From Chitinispirillaceae bacterium (GTDB taxonomy: Bacteria; Fibrobacterota; Chitinivibrionia; Chitinivibrionales; Chitinispirillaceae): a stretch of DNA of 6,525 nucleotides. The stretch covers positions 1 to 6,525 of the forward strand of contig JAFGOU010000060.1 in the NCBI GenBank assembly GCA_016926315.1, written 5' to 3'. The notes beneath the pieces were generated by a model, which ran no database searches, had not been told where the DNA came from, and saw only the letters and a program-made list of their open reading frames with translations. The position numbers and the translations under genes are program-made. Shown here in pieces: positions 1 through 6,178 of this stretch; the first letter of the stretch is position 1, and every line of letters starts with the position of its first letter.

Positions 1-394
1 AGGCGCGCGTCGCCGCGCCGTCCCCAAAACTGCCGCCGCCGCCATAAAGCGATTGCGCTGCGGTTTCAATGTCCCGTCCGTCGCGCCATTTTTCGATGAC
101 ATCGAGCATCCCGCCGCTATACCCGCGCCAGGGGGTGAACCGCTTGACAAATCTCTGCAGCAGTGACGATTGGTCGATCCGCCCGCTTTCAACCATTTCC
201 TCGAAAACGGAAATACTCATCTGCGTATCGTCGGTATACGTAACAGGGGGATTCCTGGCAATGTAATCGGTGTCGAGCGGGGGTATGTCGTTGGGCGGAA
301 TACCGTCAAAAGGTGAGCCAATGGCATCGCCAATAAAGGTGCCAATCAGCAGACCTTCTATTTTTTCATGCGGATACCGTAATGATCGGGCCAT
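1..394 (-). CDS. ADP-ribosylglycohydrolase (DraG/ARH-like) family protein, N-terminal part
   Basis: The 131 residues visible here are the N-terminus of a protein cut by the window edge; family members are usually around 250-350 residues. Near the start is the glycine-rich GLLIGTFIGDAIGSP segment (about residues 14-28). It is followed by YTDDTQMS (residues 53-60), the threonine-Asp-Asp motif that supplies metal ligands in this family, and by GSFGDGAATR (121-130), which matches the usual GSxGNGAAMR loop. Family members remove ADP-ribose from proteins, nucleic acids or small molecules using a binuclear Mg or Mn centre; the substrate cannot be told from this part. The ATG was chosen because it places the first glycine motif at the usual distance from the N-terminus; a purine-rich GGGAGACAAGG lies 13 bases upstream, rather far for a ribosome binding site. 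The gene follows the HD-GYP gene after 95 bases, so co-transcription is possible. The Asn-to-Asp change in the GSFGDGA loop is worth noting. The C-terminal metal motif is outside the window. Confidence 0.88.
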   Translation of the reverse strand, partial: MARSLRYPHEKIEGLLIGTFIGDAIGSPFDGIPPNDIPPLDTDYIARNPPVTYTDDTQMSISVFEEMVESGRIDQSSLLQRFVKRFTPWRGYSGGMLDVIEKWRDGRDIETAAQSLYGGGGSFGDGAATRA

Positions 395-446
395 GGTGCT
401 GTCGCTGCCTTGTCTCCCGCCGGGATAGGTCGGTACTATGGTTTTA

Positions 447-475
447 AAAATACAAAGGAAACGGCAATCGCGCAA
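447..475 (-). promoter_or_regulatory. Possible weak promoter for the ADP-ribosylglycohydrolase gene
   Basis: A TTGCGC (470-475) and a TATTTT (447-452) are separated by 17 bases and would start a transcript about 45 bases before the ATG at 394. The -10 box matches the sigma70-type consensus at four of six positions but the -35 at only three, so this is a weak candidate. The gene may instead be read through from the HD-GYP gene, as no convincing terminator separates them. Confidence 0.3.
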
Positions 476-489
476 TACACGAGCCGTGT

Positions 490-1716
490 TTATTCCGCCA
501 CCGCCTTGAAACATCTGGAGGGGAAAATATCGTATCCAGCCGGATCCAAAGAGCCGTCGATGGTATAGTGTAGGTGGTCGGCAGGATGAGCCGAGCCTTT
601 TGATAAATCCCTGACGAACGGTCTCTCCAGCTTTCCGCCCTTCCGGTCGATCAGCACGACCATTACGGGCGTAAGAAGCGATGTGCGATTGATGCGGATG
701 ACAAGTCCTTTTTCTCCCGACTTCAGACCAACGAACGATCCCACGGGATAAATACCGAGCAGACGGGCGAACTGCTCCACGAGAGAACGAGGGTAGTCAT
801 CGTCTGCGCGCTGAAAAATGGTCGCCAACGCCTCCTGAGGAATGCACGAATCATGGTAGGGTGTCCCGGTGGTCAGCAGATCGTATTCATCGGCAAGAGC
901 GCACATCATTGCCGCTTCATGAATGGCGTCGCCACTAAAGCCTTCAGGATACCCACCACCGTTCCATCGTTCATGGTGCTGGCCGATAATCTTTTTTGTC
1001 AATTCTGACAGGGTGCTGCCGCCGCTGTTGACGATCTCGATACCGAATGCCGGGTGCTGCCTGAAAAAGTCGAACTCCCTGCGCGTACATCTGCTGTTTT
1101 TCATCTGAAGATTTTCGGGCAGCCTGACCTTTCCGATATCATGGAGCATGCTGCCGATCACGCTGTCGAGTATTCTGTCCCGCGAATAATTAAGCGCCCC
1201 GGCAAACGCCGCGGTCATGATCGCGACATTCACCGAGTGCATGAAAAGCAGGTCGCCGCCGGTCTTTATCTGCATAAGCCCGAAATAGAGGTCGGGATCG
1301 CGTATCACGCTCTCCACGAGCTGTTCGGCCGACCGGGCGACCCCGCGCGCCTGAAACAGCTTCCCCATTTTTGCCGCATGCATGGTGTTTCGTACGGCCT
1401 CGACCACCTCACGGTAGACCGCACCGGCTGCCTGTAATTGCTGCCGGTAGTTTGCATACGCGAGAACGCTCTCCGCCGCCGGCAATTCCGTTTCGTGCTC
1501 CTCATGCTCGCCGGCGGGTTCATGCTCGGCGGTAGGTTCATCGGTCACGATGAATACCGAAGTGACACCCTGGTTCTTCAGCGACTCGATCTGGCGGTTG
1601 TTCGTGATCAGTGTCCGGGCGGAATAGAGAAGAATATCTCTTTCATTGAATACGTCACCGACGAACATTCCCTGACGCAAATCAGCCAGAGGGATTCTTT
1701 TTCCGCTGGAAACCAT
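490..1716 (-). CDS. HD-GYP domain protein, putative cyclic-di-GMP phosphodiesterase
   Basis: This 408-residue protein probably hydrolyses cyclic di-GMP in the cytoplasm. There is no signal peptide or membrane segment. Residues 7-60 (IPLADLRQGMFVGDVF and on) look like the DUF3391 domain that often precedes HD-GYP. A Glu/His-rich linker (about 61-82) and a helical stretch follow. The HD-GYP domain covers about 150-320: H160, the HD pair H192-D193 in MLHDIGK, H221, HHERWNGGGYP (247-257, GYP at 255-257), and D276 in ALADEYDLLT. All expected metal ligands and the GYP signature are present. The usual RPY(R/K) after the DALT-like motif is here TPYH (285-288), losing two basic residues thought to contact the ligand phosphates, so activity or ligand preference may differ. 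The C-terminal tail (about 322-370, YPVGSFVGLKSGEKGLVI) is the beta-rich extension common in this family. The ATG has AGAAGAGG 10 bases upstream and its own strong promoter. Confidence 0.93.
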   Translation of the reverse strand: MVSSGKRIPLADLRQGMFVGDVFNERDILLYSARTLITNNRQIESLKNQGVTSVFIVTDEPTAEHEPAGEHEEHETELPAAESVLAYANYRQQLQAAGAVYREVVEAVRNTMHAAKMGKLFQARGVARSAEQLVESVIRDPDLYFGLMQIKTGGDLLFMHSVNVAIMTAAFAGALNYSRDRILDSVIGSMLHDIGKVRLPENLQMKNSRCTRREFDFFRQHPAFGIEIVNSGGSTLSELTKKIIGQHHERWNGGGYPEGFSGDAIHEAAMMCALADEYDLLTTGTPYHDSCIPQEALATIFQRADDDYPRSLVEQFARLLGIYPVGSFVGLKSGEKGLVIRINRTSLLTPVMVVLIDRKGGKLERPFVRDLSKGSAHPADHLHYTIDGSLDPAGYDIFPSRCFKAVAE

Positions 1717-1726
1717 TGGATGCGTA

Positions 1727-1745
1727 CCTCTTCTTGCGGGAGAAG
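1727..1745 (-). promoter_or_regulatory. Ribosome binding site of the HD-GYP gene, partly within a small hairpin
   Basis: The Shine-Dalgarno-like AGAAGAGG (1727-1734) sits 10 bases before the ATG. Its first five bases can pair with CTTCT (1741-1745) across a six-base loop, giving a 5-bp hairpin. The RBS itself is well supported. The hairpin is short and AGG stays outside it, so a role in controlling translation is only a possibility. Confidence 0.5.
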
Positions 1746-1769
1746 TATTTCGCGGGAACGTGCATTTTA

Positions 1770-1799
1770 ATTATACCAGCATCGGGGGAGGACAATCAA
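1770..1799 (-). promoter_or_regulatory. Strong sigma70-type promoter with extended -10, driving the HD-GYP gene
   Basis: On the minus strand a perfect TATAAT (1770-1775) is preceded directly by TGG, which makes the extended -10 form TGnTATAAT. A TTGATT (1794-1799), four of six matches to the -35 consensus, lies 18 bases upstream. Transcription would start near 1763, giving a 5' leader of about 46 bases before the ATG at 1716. The site lies in the 166-base gap after the repeat-protein gene, so the HD-GYP gene has its own promoter. Confidence 0.75.
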
Positions 1800-1882
1800 C
1801 GGAATCGTATGCTTATTTTACCGGCGGATCAAACGGATACAACGGCGCTACCCGGCATAACCGCCCTCGGAGAAAAACGCAA

Positions 1883-4474
1883 TCACCTTCCGATCAGCGG
1901 AAAGGCCGCCGATGTCTCGAACCCTGCCGCGGAAAACGTCATGAGATAGAGTCCGGAAGGAAGCGACAGATTAGTGCAGGAAAAGGCATGTCTACCGGGC
2001 AGCGCCCATCGTTCAGAACGATAGACCCTCCGTCCCCCCATATCGAAAACGGTAAACGCCACCCGGCACCGTTGTGTCAGACGATACTGAAGAACGCTGC
2101 CGCGGAAAAAACCCGTGACCGCGTGCCGCTCATGACCGGTACGGGAAAGCGCCGTGAGGAACCTGACCTGGAATTTCCGCGCCGGGGAGAAGCTCCCCCA
2201 TCCGCCCTCGTTGCGTCCGCGCACGCGCCACCAGTACACGGTATTATCAGACAATCCGCGGACCACGGCGAACGTATCGGTAAGCGCGCTGTCGATGACC
2301 GGATCGGTCATGGATGAATCGGCGGCGAACTCGAGCTGGTATACCGTCACCGCCGGTGCCCCGCTCTGCCAGACCAGCTGGACGCTGTCGGATTCCACCA
2401 GGGCACCGGGTAATGGCGCGACAAGTGCCACCGTATCGGGCGGCAGCGGAAGGGTCGAAAAACGACGGACCTTTGACCATTGGCTGATGCCACCCGTGGT
2501 CGTCATCCGCACCCGCCAGTAATAGGTCGTCTGGTTGGCGCATCCCGACACCTGAAAAAAAGTGTCGGTAACGCTGCTCCGGTCTTGAAAAACCGGGGTG
2601 AAATCGGGTACCAATGATACCTGTACCGCATAGGAAGAGGCAAGAAAACTCCTCCGCCATTGCAGTATCGGATTTGTGGCAATGTTCATGGCGCTGTCCA
2701 TGGGCTGCACCGGTACCGGCGCAGCGGGCAGGGAAGATACCATGGTCATTATTGCGCCATCGGTCCCGACAACGACAAACTGGGAATCGCTCCAGACAAT
2801 CCCGAAAAGATCCGACAAGGTTGATGAGGTCTGGGGAGACCAGATTGCTCCATCACTGGAAGTCCGCACTTCGCCGCTGGTTCCCACCGCTACAAACCTG
2901 GTGCCGTTCCATACGACGTCACCTAGGTAAAAATCACCGGTACCGGCAATCCGTGTCGTCCATGTTTGACCGTCGGGCGAGGTTACAATTGAATACCCGT
3001 ACCCCACGGCAACGAATTGTGTCCCGCTCCAGATCGCCCCATACCACTCCCGGGTTACGCCGGGTGATCGCAGGGTCCACTCCTGTCCATCGGATGAGGT
3101 ATACGCCACTCCGCCAGAGCCGGTCCCGGAACCGCCAACGGCCAGATAGGTCGAATTCCCATAGGCAACGGCGTTCAGATTCCGCGTGATGGCATTCGTC
3201 CGGATAGTCCAGGTCACGCCATCGGGTGAGGTAAGAACTGTTCCGGAATAGCCGACCGAGACAAACTGAGCGCCGCTCCAGACTACCCCGCACAGCGTCT
3301 GGGTCGTTGAGGAGACGCGTTCCGTCCAGGTCACCCCGTCGGGCGATGTCATGATGGCGCCGCCGCTGCCGACCGCAACAAAAAGGCCATTGGCCCAGAC
3401 GATGCCTTTGAAAAAGATCCCGCCGCTCGATACCCGGACGGTCCACGCGATACCATCCGGCGAACTCAGCACCGTTCCTGTTGCGCCGACGGCAACGAAG
3501 AGGGTGCCGTTCCAGGCGACGCCCTCCAACGTCGACGTAGAACCGGTTGACTGTTTTGTCCATGCGGCCCCATTTGACGAGCTGATTATCGTCCCCGTCT
3601 CGCCGACCGAGTAATAATTCGACCCGTGCCAAGTCAGCCCATAGAGGATCGCACTCACTCCGGAAGAGTGCGATGTCCAGGAAACGGCATCAGGCGAGGA
3701 GAGTACCGCGCCGTTTCTGCCTGATGCAACATAGAGAGAACCATTCCCGGCAACAGCAAGCAGATCGGTTGTCACACCGGAGCTCCTCTCGGTCCAGGAA
3801 GACCCGTTCGCGGACGTGGCAATGATGCCGTTGCCGCCAACCGCAACGAACTGCGACGAGTTCCAGATAACGCAAAACAGGTTCGAAGAGCCGATTGCCG
3901 TTTGAGGCGTCCAGGCGATGCCGTCTGCAGAGGTGACAATCGTTCCTGCCTCGCCGACCGCAACGAAGTTCGAACCGCTCCAGCAAACCCCTAAAAGGGC
4001 CTGCTCCGTCGGAGAAATCCGGGCGGTCCAGGCGATCCCATCGGCTGAAGTGAGTATGATTCCGCCCTGCCCAATGGCGGTGAACAGGGTCCCGCCCCAG
4101 GCAACCCCGTACAATGCGTTGACGGTGGTCGACGTTCTCCTGGTCCACTCGATACCGTCATTCGACGTGATAATGGTTCCGACCAGCCCGACGGCGACGA
4201 ATTGAGTACCATTCCAGGTTACCGAGCGAAGGTCAGCCGTCGAGGGAGACCTCCTTCGGGTCCAGTCGCTGCCATTGACGGAAGAAACAATGGAACCCCC
4301 GGTACCGACGCCAACCATGATGGCACCGTTCGACACGATGGAATGAAGATCGCCGTTGGTCGGTAACGGATTTCGCCATGTCCACGATTCCTGGGCACCG
4401 GCGGAGGATATGATGAATGCGGTGAGAATGCCCCCCAATACCACGATACACCTGCGATGTTCCGTTGATTTCAT
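1883..4474 (-). CDS. Secreted protein with 14 propeller-like repeats, two FN3-like domains and a C-terminal sorting-like domain
   Basis: The protein has 863 residues. Residues 1-27 form a signal peptide: basic MKSTEHRR, a hydrophobic core, and a likely cut after SSAGA. Residues 31-577 are 14 tandem repeats of about 39 residues. Each starts with WT, has a central GVxWxGxxFVAVG core and ends in a TSxDG turn. Such repeats resemble Ycf48/BNR-type beta-propeller blades, and 14 could make two seven-bladed propellers (inference). Two fibronectin III-like domains follow (about 583-674 and 678-770), marked by YYWRVR (651-656) and WWRVR (748-752). The last 75 residues contain VFDMGGRRVY and LPSGLYLMTF, resembling type IX secretion type A sorting or FlgD-like Ig domains. 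It is therefore probably exported and held at the cell surface. Ligand and function are unknown; 'photosystem assembly factor' labels that such repeats attract would be misleading here. The start gives a proper signal peptide, but the ribosome binding site is poor (GCGGGTG). The gene stands alone between a terminator and another promoter. Confidence 0.9.
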   Translation of the reverse strand: MKSTEHRRCIVVLGGILTAFIISSAGAQESWTWRNPLPTNGDLHSIVSNGAIMVGVGTGGSIVSSVNGSDWTRRRSPSTADLRSVTWNGTQFVAVGLVGTIITSNDGIEWTRRTSTTVNALYGVAWGGTLFTAIGQGGIILTSADGIAWTARISPTEQALLGVCWSGSNFVAVGEAGTIVTSADGIAWTPQTAIGSSNLFCVIWNSSQFVAVGGNGIIATSANGSSWTERSSGVTTDLLAVAGNGSLYVASGRNGAVLSSPDAVSWTSHSSGVSAILYGLTWHGSNYYSVGETGTIISSSNGAAWTKQSTGSTSTLEGVAWNGTLFVAVGATGTVLSSPDGIAWTVRVSSGGIFFKGIVWANGLFVAVGSGGAIMTSPDGVTWTERVSSTTQTLCGVVWSGAQFVSVGYSGTVLTSPDGVTWTIRTNAITRNLNAVAYGNSTYLAVGGSGTGSGGVAYTSSDGQEWTLRSPGVTREWYGAIWSGTQFVAVGYGYSIVTSPDGQTWTTRIAGTGDFYLGDVVWNGTRFVAVGTSGEVRTSSDGAIWSPQTSSTLSDLFGIVWSDSQFVVVGTDGAIMTMVSSLPAAPVPVQPMDSAMNIATNPILQWRRSFLASSYAVQVSLVPDFTPVFQDRSSVTDTFFQVSGCANQTTYYWRVRMTTTGGISQWSKVRRFSTLPLPPDTVALVAPLPGALVESDSVQLVWQSGAPAVTVYQLEFAADSSMTDPVIDSALTDTFAVVRGLSDNTVYWWRVRGRNEGGWGSFSPARKFQVRFLTALSRTGHERHAVTGFFRGSVLQYRLTQRCRVAFTVFDMGGRRVYRSERWALPGRHAFSCTNLSLPSGLYLMTFSAAGFETSAAFPLIGR
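2744..4384 (-). repeat. Array of 14 in-frame repeats of about 117 bp within the secreted protein gene
   Basis: The repeats begin at residues 31, 71, 110, 149, 188, 227, 266, 305, 344, 383, 422, 466, 505 and 545. Eleven are 117 bp (39 codons), the first and thirteenth are 40 codons, the eleventh has 44 because of an inserted GSGTGSGG-type stretch, and the last is cut to about 33. Recurrent pieces include WT at the start, FVAVG in the middle and TSPDG or TSADG near the end. The copies are well diverged at DNA level with different synonymous codons, which points to old duplication under protein-level selection rather than recent expansion. Confidence 0.93.
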
Positions 4475-4525
4475 TGATTACACCCGCTGGTTAGAGTCTT
4501 TGTCTGACGGGAAAACGGCATTGGA

Positions 4526-4555
4526 ATTGCATCAGGATGTACCCGGTCATGCAAT
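4526..4555. repeat. Inverted repeat upstream of the secreted repeat protein gene
   Basis: ATTGCAT (4526-4532) and ATGCAAT (4549-4555) form a perfect 7-bp dyad with a 16-base spacer, 52 bases before the start codon at 4474. It sits where a promoter for the gene should be, and could be an operator or a weak hairpin in the leader. I see no convincing -35/-10 pair in the 117 bases between the tRNA terminator and this gene. Arms this short can occur by chance. Confidence 0.3.
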
Positions 4556-4591
4556 ACCTTTACCCCTGCCGGTTCCTGTTCAACAGACCTG

Positions 4592-4646
4592 AAATAAAAA
4601 ACTCCGGAGATTGCCTTGGGAGATGCTGCTGGCAATTTCAGGAGTT
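4592..4646 (-). terminator. Rho-independent terminator downstream of tRNA-Ala
   Basis: On the minus strand, AACTCCTGAAATTGCC (4631-4646) pairs with GGCAATCTCCGGAGTT (4600-4615) in a 16-position stem with two mismatches and a 15-base loop. The stem is followed at once by a T-rich tract (TTTTTATTT, complement of 4592-4600). It begins 10 bases after the last tRNA base, so it ends the tRNA transcript and separates it from the repeat-protein gene. There is no T tract on the other strand, so it works in one direction only. Confidence 0.88.
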
Positions 4647-4656
4647 TGATATATAA

Positions 4657-4729
4657 TGGAGCTGGACGGGTTCGAACCGACGACCCTCAGACTGCCAGCC
4701 TGATGCTCTCCCAACTGAGCTACAGCCCC
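4657..4729 (-). tRNA. tRNA-Ala (anticodon GGC)
   Basis: The 73 bases fold into a full cloverleaf. The acceptor stem is GGGGCTG/CAGCTCC, the D arm GCTC-AGTTGGGA-GAGC, the anticodon arm TCAGG-CTGGCAG-TCTGA with anticodon GGC at 4694-4696, the variable loop GGGTC, and the T loop TTCGAAC. The acceptor stem carries G3:U70 (4727 and 4660), the main alanine identity signal for alanyl-tRNA synthetase, and the discriminator base is A73, so the Ala call rests on two independent features. It reads GCC and GCU codons. The 3' CCA is not encoded and must be added after transcription. The T stem has a U50-U64 mismatch (4680 and 4666) where a Watson-Crick pair is normal. It is a single tRNA with its own likely promoter and a clear terminator. 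Confidence 0.97.
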
Positions 4730-4748
4730 GTCATTTCCGACCACGTTA

Positions 4749-4778
4749 AAATTACTTCACGGAAATCGGAAAGGTCAA
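4749..4778 (-). promoter_or_regulatory. Probable promoter of the tRNA-Ala gene
   Basis: A TTGACC box (4773-4778, five of six consensus bases) lies 18 bases upstream of TAATTT (4749-4754). The -10 match is poor, but position fits: transcription would start near 4742, leaving a short leader of about a dozen bases before the tRNA at 4729. The surrounding AT-rich stretch (AATCAATATTGACC) supports a promoter here. Confidence 0.5.
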
Positions 4779-4784
4779 TATTGA

Positions 4785-4799
4785 TTCCGGTATCCGGAA
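4785..4799. repeat. Perfect 15-base inverted repeat between rsmB and the tRNA
   Basis: TTCCGG-TAT-CCGGAA is a perfect 6-bp dyad with a 3-base centre, just upstream of the likely -35 box of the tRNA promoter. It may be a protein-binding site, or a hairpin at the end of the rsmB transcript. No T tract follows it on the minus strand, so it is not a standard terminator. Confidence 0.45.
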
Positions 4800-4810
4800 C
4801 CTGCCGGTGA

Positions 4811-4827
4811 TAACGACAGGGTCGTTA
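4811..4827. repeat. Perfect 17-base hairpin just downstream of rsmB
   Basis: TAACGAC-AGG-GTCGTTA gives a 7-bp stem with a 3-base loop, 20 bases past the rsmB stop codon. In the minus-strand transcript it is followed by ATCACCGG rather than a U tract. It may protect the 3' end of the fmt-rsmB mRNA or slow polymerase, but intrinsic termination is doubtful. Confidence 0.45.
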
Positions 4828-4846
4828 GGGGGAAAAACCATCGCAG

Positions 4847-6178
4847 CTATCGGCTGTTTCTTTTTCTCAACCGCGCCGCAAACATGCCGTCCATGTGGTG
4901 GTCAAAGGGGGTTATGCTCATAAACCCGTCGCTATCGATATAGGTCTGCGGCACCGCATCACCGCATCCCGCATGTTCGAATTCAGGATGGTCTGTCAGA
5001 AAACGCCGAATCTGGCCGGCGTTTTCCTCCGGTTCAAGCGAGCAGGTCGCATAAACGAGCGTCCCGCCCCTCCCGATGAGATAAGCCGCCGCTTCCAGCA
5101 ATTGTTTCTGCATCTCTGAAAGTTTCGATATATCACCGGGCATCCTTGTCCATCGCGCCTCCGGGTGGCGGTTCAACACACCGGTCGCCGAACAGGGAGC
5201 ATCAATGAGCACCTTGTCGAACACGCCGTTGAACGGCGGCTTGCCGCCGTCACACACCACAGGGTAAACGTTTCCCAGTTTCATCCGTCGTACGGTTTCG
5301 AGGGTCAGCGCGATCCTGTTCCATCGGTCGTCACCCGCACAGACCGCGCCCTCGTCTCCCACGATATCGGAAAGCAAGGCGGTCTTGCCTCCCGGGGAGG
5401 AGCATACGTCAAGTACCTTGTCCCCTTTTGCAGCCTCCATAAGTCCGACCACCCATCCTGATGAGGGGGCCTGCACCGTGCAAAGGCCGTCGCGCAACAC
5501 CCATAAGGTCTCGGGTATGACGTTCTTTTTTAACCGGTAATACAGGTTACGGTAGCCGGTCGCCTGTTCACCGATGGTGCGGATTTCGGTTTCAAATTGC
5601 GGACGGGAGATATTCCTTATTTTCCTTCGCAGCCACGTGCCGGGACGTTCATTATTAAAAACGAGGAGCTGCTTGGTCCGGGCAAGACCGAAATGGCCGA
5701 GCCAGCGTTCGATCATCCACCGGGGATGGGAATATTCGATCGACAGCCGCTCGCTTAACTCGGCCCCGGAGAGGTCGGGCATGATGGTTGTACGGTCTGC
5801 CACGATCCTGCGAAGGACGCCGTTGACCACGCCTGAAACGGCCCTGGTCTCGGAATCATTTTTGGCAAGGTTGACCGATTCATTGACCGCCGCGTGGTCG
5901 GGTACGCGGTCCATATAAACGATCTGATACACCCCCATGCGCAGGATCCGGCGCAGCGTCGCATTTTTCTTCAGTCCCGCGGTTGCAAGGAGGGGTTCGA
6001 TGATATGGTCAAGCGTCAGCTTCCGGCGGACGATTCCATATACGGCTTCGAAGACAAACCGTTTATCACGATGATCAAGACGTGCATAATCGAGCGTTTC
6101 GTCAACGATCCGTTCCATGCATCCCGGCTGGCGATCTACCTGGGTAAGAATACGTAGGATCAGTTGCCGGGCATTCAT
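4847..6178 (-). CDS. rsmB: 16S rRNA (cytosine-967-C5)-methyltransferase RsmB
   Basis: This SAM-dependent enzyme makes m5C at position 967 of 16S rRNA. At 443 residues it has normal family length. Residues 1 to about 130 form the NusB-like RNA-binding domain (NARQLILRIL, and the RMGVYQIVYMDRVPDHAAVNES region), which separates RsmB from RsmF-type enzymes. The catalytic Rossmann domain follows: SAM motif VLDVCSSPGGKT (255-266), DAPCSATGVLNRHPEARW (326-343) with the motif IV cysteine C329, and VYATCSLEPEEN (375-386) with the nucleophile C379. The end, DGMFAARLRK, is typical. Small departures are CSS for the usual CAA in the SAM loop and VQAPSSGWV where VQDxAS is common; neither removes a catalytic residue. 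The start codon overlaps the fmt stop as ATGA, with AAAGGGAG 10 bases upstream, so the two genes are translationally coupled. Confidence 0.97.
   Translation of the reverse strand: MNARQLILRILTQVDRQPGCMERIVDETLDYARLDHRDKRFVFEAVYGIVRRKLTLDHIIEPLLATAGLKKNATLRRILRMGVYQIVYMDRVPDHAAVNESVNLAKNDSETRAVSGVVNGVLRRIVADRTTIMPDLSGAELSERLSIEYSHPRWMIERWLGHFGLARTKQLLVFNNERPGTWLRRKIRNISRPQFETEIRTIGEQATGYRNLYYRLKKNVIPETLWVLRDGLCTVQAPSSGWVVGLMEAAKGDKVLDVCSSPGGKTALLSDIVGDEGAVCAGDDRWNRIALTLETVRRMKLGNVYPVVCDGGKPPFNGVFDKVLIDAPCSATGVLNRHPEARWTRMPGDISKLSEMQKQLLEAAAYLIGRGGTLVYATCSLEPEENAGQIRRFLTDHPEFEHAGCGDAVPQTYIDSDGFMSITPFDHHMDGMFAARLRKRNSR

Noticed and set aside
476..493. Small hairpin ACACG-GCT-CGTGT at the end of the HD-GYP gene
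   Set aside because: Only five base pairs and no U tract follows on the minus strand; too weak to call a terminator.
1883..1915. Possible terminator at the 3' end of the repeat protein gene (CCTTTCCG ... CGGAAGG, then GTTTTT)
   Set aside because: The stem has a bulge, lies inside the last codons, and is separated from the short T run by about eight bases, so it does not fit a normal intrinsic terminator.
1760..2317. Plus-strand frame of 185 codons covering the end of the repeat protein gene and the HD-GYP promoter
   Set aside because: It has no recognisable domain, is antisense to a well-supported gene and begins within the -10 region of the HD-GYP promoter; its composition is that of an antisense shadow.
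2934..3632. Long minus-strand reading frame of 232 codons inside the repeat protein gene, and similar frames on both strands between 2600 and 4250
   Set aside because: The 117-bp repeat period is a multiple of three, so a stop-free shadow frame in one unit tends to recur in the next. The translations are rich in Arg, Trp and Cys with no domain, while the main frame has a signal peptide and clear repeats.
2744..4384. CRISPR array or non-coding tandem repeat
   Set aside because: The repeats are diverged at DNA level, stay in frame and encode a conserved 39-residue protein unit, so they are protein repeats.
1883..4474. Photosynthesis-related function suggested by Ycf48-like repeats
   Set aside because: The similarity is to the general blade pattern only. 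The FN3-like and sorting-like domains and the context give no sign of a photosystem assembly role.
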